A DNA stretch of 64,000 bases, taken from the NCBI RefSeq assembly GCF_014898055.3, contig NW_023605083.1:95815483-95879482 (forward strand), read 5' to 3'. Below are positions 1 to 11,441 of the stretch, one piece after another; position 1 is the stretch's first letter; every line of letters starts with the position of its first letter. A model generated the notes under the pieces. That model worked only from the letters and a program-made list of their open reading frames with translations. It searched no databases and was not told where the DNA came from. A program made the translations under genes and the position numbers. The stretch is from Talpa occidentalis (lineage: Eukaryota; Chordata; Mammalia; Eulipotyphla; Talpidae).

Positions 1-150
1 CCCCAATCCCTCCCCTCCCGCACCCTACCCCCCATAGAGTGTCTTTGGTTCATAGTTTTTTGTTGATTTTGATTTTCACTTTCTTCTAGTTATTCATTTT
101 CCTGGTCCCTTATTAAGTGAGCTATTTATACAAGTTTTGCTTTTGTCATT
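1..150 (-). mobile_element. L1 3' end fragment
   Basis: The reverse strand carries the same 3' UTR seen at 24990-25455 and 61339-61672: the C-rich block CCCCTCCCGCACCC, then TTCATAGTTTTTTGTTGATT and TTCATTTTCCTGGTCCC. It is cut by the window edge. Confidence 0.75.
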
Positions 151-1329
151 GACTATCACTCCCTTTACACTATTCAAGTGGGGTTGTTGGGGGATGAGAC
201 ACAATTCTCTCTCCCCACTTCCTATAACATTTTTGCTCATGTGTCCAGCTACTTAGACAACTTTGTGATTTGGTAATTCCCTCTAATAGGTACACGTTTG
301 AGATGTGATATTATATGTGTTGGGTGTGGGGGAGGAGATGGAATGAGAAGGAGTGGGGTGAGGGAATACAGCACCTCTTAGCTGGAGGGCCCTGTTGAGC
401 AGAGAAGACTGGCTTCCCCAAGAGGCTAGCACAGCCCCTTACAGGGTTCTCTGAGAAAAGTAATGGTGTTGGGTCAGGGTACATGCTACGCAGATCCCAA
501 GGAAATGCTGAGATTTCTGGGGTGGTAAAGACTCAGCACCTACCCATCCACCTCACTTCCATGCCCATCTGACCCTCAGTAATACACCTAGTCCTTTCAA
601 TAGATACAACACTTCCATTCCACAAATGGAGGTAGGTCTTAAAATTTTAAGGAAAACATGACTTCTAAAGGAAACAAATGTTGAATTTTCAATGTAAGAT
701 TATTTGTGGAGGCAACTGGAAGGCCTTACCTGGGGAGATAATGAGCCAATGATCTCCTGGAGAAAAAAACGGTGATATACAAATTCTTGCACATTGCATG
801 AAAATGACAAATAGAGGTTTGTTTTTAGGGCCCAGGATTTGATGTAAGAAAGAGAAGGGAATGGTGTGAGCAAATTCTGGGCTCTTCACATAGGGAGGTG
901 TTGGAGGTAGAATACTGAGTGGGGAGAAGTGTGAGCTCTGGTCTGAAAAGAAAGTGGACATTTTTCAAATATCCACTGAAATTCTTCTATTAAAAATGAA
1001 TAGATTTCTGACACAAACATCAGAAAATGCTAGCTTTTATTTATTTGGGGTAATATATGAACAGATGTTTTATATTATTCTCTATACTTTTCTACTTCAA
1101 ATTTTTATAGTTTAAAAAGCGCATCTTAGAAAATAAAAGCTGAAAAATTAAAGTTCTTATAAGTACAATGGAATACTGTATAGCTGTTAACAAAAAAAAT
1201 ATTTTAATTGAGAACGATCTCTCTGTGTTCCAATGAAAAGACCTCCAAGAAACATTGTAGAGTGAGAAAAAGCAAGTGTACCTCACAGTGTATTTCACCC
1301 AGTCTGATCTGTATGAAATTCTTTTCAAA

Positions 1330-1330
<1 letters not shown>

Positions 1331-1361
<31 letters not shown>
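1331..1361. repeat. (TG)n(TA)n microsatellite
   Basis: Alternating TG then TA dinucleotides are followed by a T run. Confidence 0.95.
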
Positions 1362-1362
<1 letters not shown>

Positions 1363-2836
1363 TTTTTTTTTTCAAATGTGCTGTGTGCCTAGAACTAAAT
1401 CTAAAAGAGGCAGCAAACCATTAGCAGGAAGTGTGATTAGTATGCACATTAGACTTTTTGTAAGGTATGGATCTTTTAAGTATATATGGCTTTTCTAATT
1501 ACAGAAAAGCAATAACAACTTTTTATCAATGATCCTTGAAGCCATGGAGCAGAAATGCTGGTTCCCTGGCCCTTCCAGGTTAGCAGGATGCCCAGTGGGT
1601 CAGTGCCTGAAGTTTCTACCACTCTGTCCTTGTCTGGCCTCTTTCCTGATTTGACACTGGATGTCTGAGTGAGGGTCCGTGACAGATGCCAGCAGTGGCA
1701 GCGATGACAAGCCCAAAGCCACATTTGTTCCATTACTTCCAGCTCCTCACTGCCTTTCCAATCGCCACGGTGAAAGGTCCTTTCCCTTATCTGCACAAAG
1801 CAGGAGGCAAAAGTTCTTGTCAAGTGTGATTGCAGAATAGCGGGCTGGAAAACTTCCTGATAATACCTAAATTCCTTTCAAAGAGCCGTGCCTGGAATCG
1901 GGTCAGGAGAGCTATGTGGCCTCAGCACATTTTGTACCGTGCAGTTGGATAATAAACCAGATGAAATTTGGCCATTAAAAAACAAGGGACATATAAGGAT
2001 GTCATTATGGTTCCATCTGGTCTGATAACCCCTCTCCCCCAGCTAGTGTATCTGTTCCCCTCCAAAGGCCATACTGGCTGCTGAGGCACAATATCTGCAT
2101 GTGTGAGGCATTGAGGATTTCCAAAATAGACACAAAGATATGGGGAATAAAGAGAAAATCCAAATAATAATAAAATAAAAAGCATGCTGAAGTCTCTGAG
2201 ACACATTTATGACTTTTATAAACAGATATGCATTAGTTGAATGAGGCTTAGGGACACTCTGGTGACATTAGCTAATTCTGACATTTAGGAATTTAAACTT
2301 AGTAGCTGCCCTAGCTTATCCTTATTAGCAAAGTTTGTTAAACATTTTGTGCTGTGTGCCCTGCTTTATATTTGAACATGGTGCAAATGGCAAGCTGTCA
2401 AGTCGATTATATCCCTTGTCGTAAAACCTGGGGAGATGGGGCATTCCCCTGCTGTGTTTTTCTTGGGCCTCATTTTGGATCCAACAGCCCTTTTATTTCC
2501 TTCATCTTCCCTGACTTCATTTCAAAAAAGATATGGGTTCACCCAGGAAAGACAAAGGAATAGATAAACCTGCAAATAAAGCTTAACAAATGACAATAGA
2601 CTTTTACTATGTCACTCCTTCCCTGATCAACACACCACATGCATAAATGCACGTTCCCATATGGAGTAAATATGTGAGAAACCAAATAATTTAATATTTA
2701 TCTTCACTCTTATGTGAACTGGAAACTGACCTAGGGCGGCAGACGAGTGCTTCTGATGGGGTAACACGTGGCCACATTGCTAAAAGCTCTTTGCTGTGCC
2801 CACATCATTGACCAGTGCCTGGACTTCACTCCCCAG

Positions 2837-3009
2837 GTAACCAGGTGAGCTTCTCCAAGTCAGCGGATGCATTTGCCTTTGAAGAGGACAGCAGTGACGG
2901 GCTTTCTCCAGATCAGACTAGAAACGAAGACCCCCAGGGCTCAGCGGCATCCCCCCAAGACACTAAAGCTACAGACACCCCTCTCGCAGGTCCCCTGGGG
3001 ACAATCCAG
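2837..3009 (+). CDS. MYOCD: MYOCD exon 6 (partial gene; upstream exons outside window)
   Basis: This is the first myocardin exon in the window. It follows an acceptor ending CCCCAG and stops at a CAG|GTAAAC donor. Its 173 nt start with the last two bases of a split Gly codon and then encode 57 residues (NQVSFSKSADAFAFEEDSSD..., ending LGTIQ), a match to human myocardin as I remember it. The segment is acidic and Ser/Pro rich and lies between the N-terminal RPEL region, encoded upstream of the window, and the basic region. Myocardin is a nuclear coactivator that binds SRF on CArG boxes and drives cardiac and smooth-muscle genes. The exon number is by analogy with human MYOCD, which has 13 standard exons plus 10a. 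The donor leaves the reading frame at phase 0, as exon 7 requires. Confidence 0.95.
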
Positions 3010-3229
3010 GTAAACAAACCACATCTCAGACTGTCATCTCTTCACAAAGTCAACACTGCCCCCATGATTTTATTTAGAGATCCCAGAGGTCTGACTGGGT
3101 GGCACATCTGAATAGATCCCTGTTGGGTCCAGCGATCTGTGTTTAGGAGCAGGAGTCTCCAGAAAGCATGGGAGATAGTTCCCAGGAATGTTCGCTTTGG
3201 CTTTTTTTAAGCATCTATTCTGCTAAGGT

Positions 3230-3345
3230 GATACATTTTATCTCCATTTTTACAGACAAGGCAACGAGTGTCACTGAGATTAGATGACTCACCCACAATC
3301 TTCCTGATAGAAAGGACCGCAGTGGAGCTAATTTCAAGGCCCAGA
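3230..3345 (-). mobile_element. MIR
   Basis: The sequence TTTTTACAGACAAGG followed by GATGACTCACCCACAATC-type text is the reverse of the MIR core (CCTCAGTTTCCTCATCTGTAAAATGGG region). Confidence 0.6.
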
Positions 3346-4095
3346 GTCTCCCCACACCCTGAGAGAGGGGAGAAGGGGGTGCCCCCTGGCCAAACGGCAG
3401 AGACATCCACACGGGTTCTACCTTGAACTAGTTTCTACCTGCCCAGCCACTGCAAGGTCCACCTCAGCCCCCACCCGAGCACAACACTCACCTCTTTCTG
3501 GATCAGTCCACAAACTCTCAAAACATGAGGGATGCATATTAAAAATAGTGTCCAAAGCACTTATATAGAGAACCATAGTGATTATTAGCAACAGCTACTG
3601 CCATGTATTAAGCACTCAGGCTATGCCGGGGACAGCTAGGCCGTCAGAGCGTTTTCTGTCGGCCCTCCCAGTCCCTCCTGGCAGGTATTGCTGATGTGTT
3701 CCTGACAGAGGGGGAGCACAGGCTTGTGAGGATGAGTAGGTGTGTCATATCCATGAAGGCTGCAGAGACCCCACCACCACCACTCCTGCATATTCACTTC
3801 TAGAAGCCACACACAGGCAGGAGGAGGATATCCTCAGCCTCACACAATGGGGTTCACAGAACCCCTGAGAGAAGAAGTGTGGGTGTCGATGCAATAGGGG
3901 GAAGGAGCTGCACCACTGTGGCCATGAGGTGTGTCTTCTACCCTCTCCCTGCTCTAGAGGGACCCTCAGAAAGAATTTCCTCCTCCTGGCTTCACAGGAA
4001 TTGTTGGGTGGTCTGAAATCAAATATATGTGAAAACATTTCTTAAACCATGAAGCTCCAATCAGGTGTCAGGGACAGTTATTTGTCAATGAAACA

Positions 4096-4265
4096 CTTTA
4101 TTTTTTTATTTTTTTAAATAATAAATTTTATTTTTATATTCCCCATACAATTGCAACCCCCCATTCTGACCCCAATCCCTCCCCTCCCGCACCCCACCCC
4201 CCAAAAAGTGTCTCTGGTTCATAGTTTTTTGTTGATTTTGATTTTCACTTTCTTATAGTTATTAT
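4096..4265 (-). mobile_element. L1 3' end fragment
   Basis: A T-rich stretch (reverse of the A tail) leads into TATTCCCCATACAATTGCAA and the C-rich 3' UTR block, the same family as the copies at 1, 24990 and 61339. It is truncated after about 170 bp. Confidence 0.8.
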
Positions 4266-4894
4266 AATAATTATTACTCAGAGCCCTGGTTTCAAAAATG
4301 GCCCCTGTCTGTAGTTGTTGCCGTTCCCTTCTTACCTCCATCAGAGCAAAATGCAGAATGGAAGGGAAAGGGGAGAAATAAAAAGCAGAGTGAAAATATT
4401 CATGCATTTTTATTGTGCAAATGTCTATCATCAAAACACTTTTCCTTCCCCTGCATGCTACAGCTGGTCTTCACAACCAAATTTGTTTGATAACATCAAA
4501 CAGTATATCAGGCCATTTATATTTATTATTTTGACAGAATCAGCTTCTGATTCAAGGATGGTTTAAGGGAAAGACAAGTTCTGTTTTGCTTACCCCTAGG
4601 AGCAGGCAAGAAAGGAATAAAGCACTGAGTGAGCCAGGCAAATAAAACATTGTTTCATTCAGCAAGCCCATTTGATAAACGAGAACACTGAGGTCCTAAG
4701 AAAATAGGATTCTGCAGACCTTTGACAGGTGCCAGGGATCAAGAAAGGACTAGAAGCTCCAGGGGGAGATCATAAGCAGCTCCTGCTCTCTCAAGTCAAA
4801 TCACATTGGAATGTAGAAGAGGGTGAAAAGATAACTGTTCCTTTTTTAGAGTCCTCTGCACACAGAAATGTGCCTTTCATAAAGGTTTTCTGTG

Positions 4895-5395
4895 ACACGA
4901 CACACATACATACCCACATATACACACACATAGAGATTCACACACATATACGTGCATGACATGTGTATCTACATACACACCACACAGATACAGGTATATA
5001 TATACACAGGACACGTGCATGCAGATATACACATGGGTGTTCCACCACAGACAGGCACATACACATATACACATCCACATATTGGTATATGCACACAGGT
5101 GTATATATGCCTTTATACACTTACATGTACCCAGACAGATACACACACCTCTACATAAACAATATACACAAAAACACATACCTGCATGTTTTGTACACAT
5201 ATATAGATGTGTGCACATACATATACATGCATGCACATATACAGATATACACACATGCACATCACATGAACTCACAGTCACTCACAGACACAGACATATA
5301 TACACAGACACGAAGACTCCTATACATGCATATGCATATATATGCATACATGCTTATACACATATGCACATATACATATAAATACATAGAAACAT
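4895..5395. repeat. Degenerate CA/CATA-rich microsatellite, ~500 bp
   Basis: The block is dominated by ACACA, CATATA and TACACA units with interruptions. Several overlapping open frames in both directions (Cys/Val/Tyr-rich on the minus strand, His/Thr-rich on the plus strand) are simply translations of this repeat. Confidence 0.92.
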
Positions 5396-5807
5396 ACACT
5401 TTCCCTCCAAGGCAAACAACCTTTTCTTGTAACTTTGTTGTCCTTCATTCTTAGATGTTCTACACCCACTCCTCCCTCATCCTTTCTTTTTCAATCCCAT
5501 TGTCAAGTCCAACAGGAGGACCTTGTCACATGTAACCATTATACAGGTGACCAGATGTCTCAGTTTGCCTGGCCCAGGTCAGTCTTTTACCTGTCCTCTG
5601 GAATAATTATTAATATTGCCCCCTTTCTCTCCCAGAAGTGTTCTCAATTGGTTGACAAATTATGTTTGTCTCCTTCCCTTGGGGGAAGTAGTCTGATATT
5701 TACTTCGATAAGAAACTAGAATTAAAACAGTAGAGTTACATGTGAGAGACTCTATGTCACCCCATTTCGACCCCTGTATACTAATACTGTGAATCTTTGG
5801 GTTTCAG

Positions 5808-5933
5808 GATATTACTTCTGGCTCAGAAAATGAGAGGAATGACTCAACCTCGCAGCCTGGCAACCAGTCAGACACGGGGAAGCAGAGCCTTGGCACCCTC
5901 AGCACCCCTATCCCGGTGCATGCTGCTGTAAAG
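5808..5933 (+). CDS. MYOCD: MYOCD exon 7
   Basis: This 126-nt, phase 0-0 exon encodes 42 residues beginning DITSGSENERND and ending PIPVHAAVK. It lies between a GTTTCAG acceptor and an AAG|GTATTG donor. It is a polar, low-complexity linker just before the basic SRF-binding region. Compared with human myocardin as I remember it, the SENE-RND and VHAAVK parts are kept and the middle is diverged, as expected for a disordered linker. Because its length is a multiple of three, skipping it would keep the frame. I see no direct sign that it is alternative. Confidence 0.94.
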
Positions 5934-6947
5934 GTATTGAGGGGCTAGCCTCCAAAAGCCAGCCTGAGCTCTCAACTCACAGACCCATCTCTGCAGAGCT
6001 TTCTGAATGAGGCCTGGCAACTCACACTCTGTATAGCTTTAGCCCACTAGGAGCATTGCAAGACAGAAGTACAGAGATGGGCCACCCCAAGATTCTGTTA
6101 TAGAGGCCACATACCTTGGGGCTTCCTGTGGAGGAGAAGCCTACTTGTTGGCCTTTCTTTGGACTCAACAGCTTAGCCAGCATGTTCCTGTCTTAAAAGA
6201 CTTAATAAGCTCATCCTAGAGGTAGACGCAGTAATCATGTTGCACAGATTTATAAATGCCACAATACAAGGGCAGAACATTTGGATTTTATGCAAGGGAC
6301 CTTGCATCAAGTAAAACCTGTATCATTCAAGCCCGTGTCCCTGTAGAAATACAAATAAGGGGACGGGTTACATTCGCAGTAAACAAATAGCTATGAGCAT
6401 GTAGCACACATTTGGTTTCATTTTCTCAGTGTTATATCTAACAATTCAGAGTGCTCTCTCTTCAATGAACTTCTGGTGGTTGCCTGACCTTCTTTGTAAT
6501 ATTTCCTCTCAAATAACTTCTAATTGATCTGGGAGCATGATTTCTCAGCTCCAGAGTCACTGTTTAATCAGCGCGGAGATGACTGTCCTGAAAAATTTTT
6601 TTCTATTGTAAATTAAGTAAGAATCCATGTTAAAGTCATGACATGCTTCCGTGACATAAACACAAATGTGGCTTTCATATTCTAAATGGACTGAAAAGAT
6701 TTCAGTTTCCTATAAAATTAACTCCCTCACCAAACTGCCATAGTTTAAACCCAGCTTGCAATTTGCTCACCTCAACAACTCTGAAATGATGTGAAAACTA
6801 TTGGTGAGTTTTATTCATTGTAGGTGGAAAGAGCAGGTGATGATTCACCTTATTTCCAATGCTGTATACAAAGAGAAGGTGTATTACTATTTCTTCCAAC
6901 ATATTCAAATTCTCATTATTCCAAATGAGCAAACCTGTAGGCTCCCT

Positions 6948-7642
6948 GGGATGGCTATAATCCTAGTGGATTATAACCAATGCTGATGAGGACACAGAAA
7001 TTAGAACCTTCACAGATTGCTGGTGGAAACATAAAATGGTTCATCCGTGTAGAGAACAGTTTGGTGGTTCTCAGTAAAGTAAACATAGAATTACTATATC
7101 ACCTACCAATTCCACGCCTATCTATTGGAAAGAATTGAAAATAGGTATTCAAATAAAAACTTGTATGGTAATATTCATAACAGCACTATTCATAATAGGC
7201 AAAAGTTGGAACTAACCCAATTGTCGATCCATAAAGAATGGATAAACATGTGTCATAACCAAAGGAGTATTATTTAGGCCATAAAAAGGTATGAATGCTG
7301 ATGCATGCTACAAAGTGATTAAACCTTGGAAATATTTTGTTGAGTGAAGAAAGCCCAACACTAAAGGTCACAAGATATACAATTAAATTTATTTGAAATG
7401 TCCGAATAGGCAGATCCATAGAGACAGAAAGCAGATTAATGGTTTCCAGGGGCTGGAGGAAGGAGAGAATGGGGAGCAACTGCTTAATGGATAAAGGATT
7501 TCCTTTTGGGATGATGAAAATGTTCCAGAACTAGATAGTGGTGACACCACATTATGAACGTACTAAATGCCACTGAGTTGTATACTTTAAATGGTTACTA
7601 TGGTGATTGTTATGTTACTTGTATTTTATCACAATACAAAAA
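6948..7642 (+). mobile_element. Old L1 3' end
   Basis: The text follows the 3' end of older mammalian L1s: ...GCTGATGAGGACACAG, TTGCTGGTGGAAACATAAAATG, AACAGCACTATTCATAATAG, then the 3' UTR (GGTTTCCAGGGGCTGG, ATTGTATACTTTAAATGG-like) and a short A tail. It is several hundred bp long and diverged. Confidence 0.75.
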
Positions 7643-8490
7643 CAGGTTCCTCTTCCGCAAGCAACTGCATCCTTCATCAGGACCTGTAGTCAGAGAAGCA
7701 GAACAGAGGCTGCATTTCAGTCTCCCTCACCCCTAGAATAATATACAGTGGCATAGCCATTATCAGACAGCCTTAATATATCATGAGTCACACAGATGTG
7801 AGACATCGTTGTGAGTTATAAAAGCATCCCAGGTGAGCCACGGCTTAAGCCAGCCTCGAAGGATGAGCCGGAGTTAGATAGCAAGTGGAACAGAAGTTGC
7901 CCACAGCATAAAATTGCAAGGAAAGAGTCAGAAGGTATAAATTTTGGGGGCAGGAGAGGAGATTTATGCAGTTGGGTGAACTGTCTTTGGCAGACTATAG
8001 TTTGAGCTTCATCTTGCAGGGCAAGACAGGCCAATTATGGGCTCTTGAGGTGGGGGTGGGGTGTGTGTGTGTATGTGTGTATGCAGTTTTAAGTTAGAAT
8101 GCCTTTGGGAACTCCTACATTCTGTAGCCACAGACCACACCATTCTCTTTTGCTGACACTGACCTGCCATCACATCTATGACTGGACCTTAAACCACTAG
8201 ATTCTGAGTGCACCTTTGCTTTTGAAAGATGAATGTGCTCTTCTTCTACTGGCCATGCCATTCTATATGGAAAACAAAACTTTAGTGCTTTCTGGAATGC
8301 TCAGCATCCCTGGGGCTAAGGCAACATAGAAAATTCCTAAGCCCCTCACTCACTCCTAGACTCGGGTGGCAGCTCTTGTCTTCCTCCAGAGACAGCAAGT
8401 CTTAGGATAAGGAGGGAGCAGAAGCTGAGTGGAGCAAGGCAGAGCAGAGTTGATGCAGATCCCTGCAGAAATTCTACCAAGTGCAGAGGA

Positions 8491-8526
8491 CTGATTAATT
8501 AACTGGAATATTAATCAATTAATCAG
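8491..8526. repeat. 10-bp perfect inverted repeat with TAAT cores
   Basis: CTGATTAATT (8491-8500) faces AATTAATCAG (8517-8526) across 16 bp. Each arm carries overlapping TAAT/ATTA motifs. Confidence 0.8.
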
Positions 8527-9770
8527 GGAGAATTGGACCGACAAGCACAAGGGAATACTTGTGTTCATTATTCATTCTCTAAAAAAAAGCCTCCTTGAGA
8601 AAACATAAGCCCATGGTGGGATGCGCTGAGTCAGAGAAAAGCAAGTTTTAGGCCACTTTCAGATGTATATTTTGTGGTTAAAATGGGAATGCTGCCCAGT
8701 CAGAATGTGCCTGCCAGCTATTCAGGAGCTCCCTCTCCTGGACACTGCTGGCACTACTCGTTCCCTTCTATTCTTGATAGAAGATCAAGAATCTTCTACC
8801 ACCATATCCATGTTCTTCATTTCAACCTTCTGTAATACACTCAGGGGTTGAAAACTTATATTTTTTAACTTATTACAGTATGTAATTATTGTTTGTTACT
8901 ATTTTGTGGCCATTTGAGGTCATACCAAGAAGAATTACACTCCTGGAGACCTGTTATTCAGTATTATCTTTTATCATCCTTATATTGATTACTGGGACAG
9001 AAAGTAGAAAATACTTTCCCCCAACTTTCAGGGGAGGTGACTGGTATGTGGTAAAGTTTATTAATTGTACCACATTCAGAACTTTGCCCTAACTTCCAAA
9101 CCTGAGTCCTTCACTTCTTTCAGTGCGTCCAAATCATACTCTATCACTTATGGTAAGGCTCCAGTGGGTGGCTTGCCCTTTCCATAGTAGGAAAAGGATG
9201 ATTATTTCAGAGGGTGTCACTTCCTGATCACATATCAGCATTTGGGGTTGGTAGGCGGAAAGGGAGTGTCTTACTTTTCAGCCCAAAGCAACAAAAATCC
9301 ACATTGGGACTTTCAAATCTAGCTTAATTTCATCTAATTTTATGCCATTCATAAGTCAACATAATTAGCACTTAATAAAAATTACTTACATGTATAGATA
9401 TGAAAGAACTTTCTTATGGATCCATCCCAAGATCAGAAAGTATCTGCCCATCAGTTGGGCTTGGGTTAGGAAAGTGCCCTTACAAAAACGTAAGTTTACA
9501 TCTCACTGTACTCTGAGAAGGTAATCCTCCTGGATTTCCATTTCTAAGATACAAAATTCCCTTCCTATGGAATGTCCTGCGATGCACTCACAGTAGATTT
9601 GTTCATTAGATACCTTAATATCCCAGAATCTCTTTGTGCACCATGACTTTGCTGTATTGCCTTTCTGGGGCTTGAGAACATCCATCAAATCTCTTTGTTA
9701 CGTACCTGTGATGCCAGGTCATTCCCCTCTGTCTCCTAAAGCTCATGTCATTTCTTCATCTGCTTTACAG

Positions 9771-9962
9771 TCTAAGTCCTTGAGTGACAGTAAGAACCGC
9801 CACAAAAAACCCAAGGACCCCAAGCCGAAGGTGAAGAAACTCAAATATCACCAATACATTCCCCCTGACCAGAAGGCCGAGAAGTCTCCTCCGCCCATGG
9901 ACTCAGCCTACGCCCGGCTGCTCCAGCAACAGCAGCTGTTTCTGCAGCTCCAGATACTCAGC

Positions 9963-9997
<35 letters not shown>

Positions 9998-10036
9998 CAG
10001 GTTCAACTACTCCGGGATTCACCAAGCTCAGCTCAA
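9771..10036 (+). CDS. MYOCD: MYOCD exon 8: basic SRF-binding region and poly-Q
   Basis: The exon follows a TTTACAG acceptor and ends CTCAA|GTAAGT. It has 266 nt, so the last Lys codon is split with exon 9. It encodes the strongly basic block KNRHKKPKDPKPKVKKLKYH followed by QYIPPDQKAEKSPPPMDSAYARLL. In the myocardin/MRTF family this is the B1 basic region plus the adjoining Q-rich stretch that contacts SRF and carries nuclear-localisation function. Downstream are QQQQLFLQLQILS and then a run of 11 Gln (nt 9963-9995, five CAG, one CAA, five CAG). The basic block appears essentially identical to human. The Gln run is the expected variable part. Confidence 0.96.
9963..9995 (+). repeat. MYOCD: CAG repeat coding poly-Gln in MYOCD
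   Basis: Eleven Gln codons in the order five CAG, CAA, five CAG, in the reading frame of exon 8. Confidence 0.97.
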
Positions 10037-10397
10037 GTAAGTTAGGCCAGCCCGGTGTGGGGGCTGCAGACAGTGGGATGGTTCTCTGCGTGGGGCAACC
10101 AGGGCCTGCACTTAGGGACCAGGCAAGTCTCATATTGCCCCAGATCTTCATCTGGCAAGTTAAGAAAATGACCCAATTTAGAAACCAGGCATAGCATTTC
10201 AGAAGCATAAGGCCAGGAAGAAAAAAGTAAAGTAATACCATGAAAAAATGACCTCTGGAAAAATGAAACTCACACTTTCAGATTGGATTGTGGAAAAGAG
10301 GAGAAACCAGCTAAGAATGTAACACTGGTATTTTGAGGAATATGGGTTCTGTTTCATGGATTGGCTCAGCACGAGGTAGGCTTTAGGAAACAATAAA

Positions 10398-10510
10398 GCT
10401 GAGTGACTGGAGTGACAGGCTCAAATTTGACTCCTGAGCCTGGATGTGTGAACCCATTGCTAGGTCACCTTTTAAATGGTCAGTCTCCTCAACTATAAAA
10501 TTGGGGTGTG
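10398..10510 (+). mobile_element. MIR
   Basis: The order of GAGTGACAGGCTCAAATTTG, a TAGGTCACC segment, then CAGTCTCCTCAACTATAAAA follows the MIR consensus in the forward direction. Confidence 0.55.
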
Positions 10511-10834
10511 GGTTTCCCCGCCCATTGCTGTGCAGCCTCAGCTCATGCAAACAATTATCCTGAGTCCTGAACACAGTCCAGCCTGGTGTGGCTCACTCCT
10601 GCCTCCCCACAGGAAGATGGCACATCTGCTGAAGCAGGGATGGACAAGCATACTCCCACATGCCGCTGTCTCCACCACTTCTTGTTGTCGCCCCAAAACT
10701 CAACTTGTCACTTGCCATGGAGCCTGCCCTGTAGCTCTTCCTCTCCCTGCCTCTTCTGCTGATTGAGTACATGCTTACTCCTTGGACACAATTAATTTGA
10801 GATCTGATCTAAATGCAAATGACCTTCATATATA

Positions 10835-11199
10835 GTTGTCCTTGAACAATACAGGGGTTAGGGACACCAACCTCCCTCCTCCTTTGCAGTCAAAAATCCA
10901 TGTAAAACTTTTGATTCCCCCAAAACTTAACTGCTGATAGCCTGCTTTTGACCAGAAGCCTTACTCCTTACTGGTAATACAAAGTGATTAACACACATTT
11001 TATAATATATTAGATGACTGTACCTCACGATAAAATGAGCTGGAAAAAATAAAATTTTATTAAGAAAATCATAAAGAAGAGAAAATACATATATGGTCCT
11101 GAACTGTGTTTATTTATACCCTAAGTTTACATTTTCTGTTTACAAGAAAATCCACATAACGAACCTGCAGTTAAACCTATTTTGTTCAAGGGTCAAGTG
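10835..11199. mobile_element. Tigger-like non-autonomous DNA transposon
   Basis: The left end GTTGTCCTTGAACAATACAG and the right end TTGTTCAAGGGTCAAGTG are inverted copies of one terminus, and TA dinucleotides flank both sides. This is the layout of TcMar-Tigger elements whose consensus ends in CAGTTGACCCTTGAACAAC. The interior (AACCTGCAGTTAAACC, AAAATCCATGTAAAAC) also fits. The element lies in MYOCD intron 8 and ends 47 bp before exon 9. Confidence 0.8.
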
Positions 11200-11246
11200 T
11201 ATGTATTTGACCATATTTTAAGTTTTCCTTTTATATTGCTTTTCAG

Positions 11247-11400
11247 GGAACCAAATGAACAGATGGTCAGAAATCCAAACTCTTCATCAGCACCACTGGG
11301 CAACAACCCTTTGTCTCCCGTCAAAAACAGTTTTTCTGGACAAACTGGTATCTCTTCTCTCAAACCAGGCCCACTCCCATCAAACCTAGATGATCTGAAG
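11247..11400 (+). CDS. MYOCD: MYOCD exon 9: linker into the SAP domain
   Basis: The 154-nt exon starts with the third base of the split Lys codon after acceptor TTTTCAG. It then encodes 51 residues, EPNEQMVRNPNSSS... to NLDDLK, and ends AAG|GTACGA. The last residues (LDDLK) begin the first helix of the SAP domain, which exon 10 completes. Its surroundings are unusual. A Tigger-like transposon ends about 47 nt before the exon, so the whole acceptor tract sits in that short gap. A CT/CA microsatellite begins about 20-30 nt after the donor. Confidence 0.95.
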
Positions 11401-11423
11401 GTACGAGGGTTGACATCATTTTC

Positions 11424-11441
11424 TTTATTCTCTCTTTCTCT

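Larger units (their letters stand above)
1..2836 (+). other. MYOCD: MYOCD intron 5 (3' part)
   Basis: This holds the L1 end at its start, a (TG)n(TA)n microsatellite at 1331-1361 and otherwise AT-rich unique sequence. The open frames at 1476-1823 and 1922-2206 (minus strand) show no recognisable domain and no codon signature, so I do not call them genes. Confidence 0.8.
3010..5807 (+). other. MYOCD: MYOCD intron 6
   Basis: Contents: the MIR at 3230-3345, a second MIR-like piece near 3575-3735, an L1 3' end at 4096-4265 and a CA/TA-rich low-complexity block at 4895-5395. The rest is unremarkable unique sequence. Confidence 0.8.
5934..9770 (+). other. MYOCD: MYOCD intron 7
   Basis: It contains the old L1 end at 6948-7642, a short GT repeat near 8058-8085 and a homeodomain-like inverted repeat at 8491-8526. 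The remainder shows no gene or recent repeat. Confidence 0.8.
10037..11246 (+). other. MYOCD: MYOCD intron 8
   Basis: A short intron composed mostly of a MIR (10398-10510) and the Tigger-like element (10835-11199). Between them is unique sequence with no visible gene. Confidence 0.8.

Noticed and set aside
1476..1823. 115-codon minus-strand frame in MYOCD intron 5
   Set aside because: No recognisable homology or domain. Length is within chance expectation for the window.
4877..5454. Overlapping 130-160 codon frames on both strands
   Set aside because: All are translations of the CA/CATA microsatellite and show only repeated His/Thr/Tyr or Cys/Val residues.
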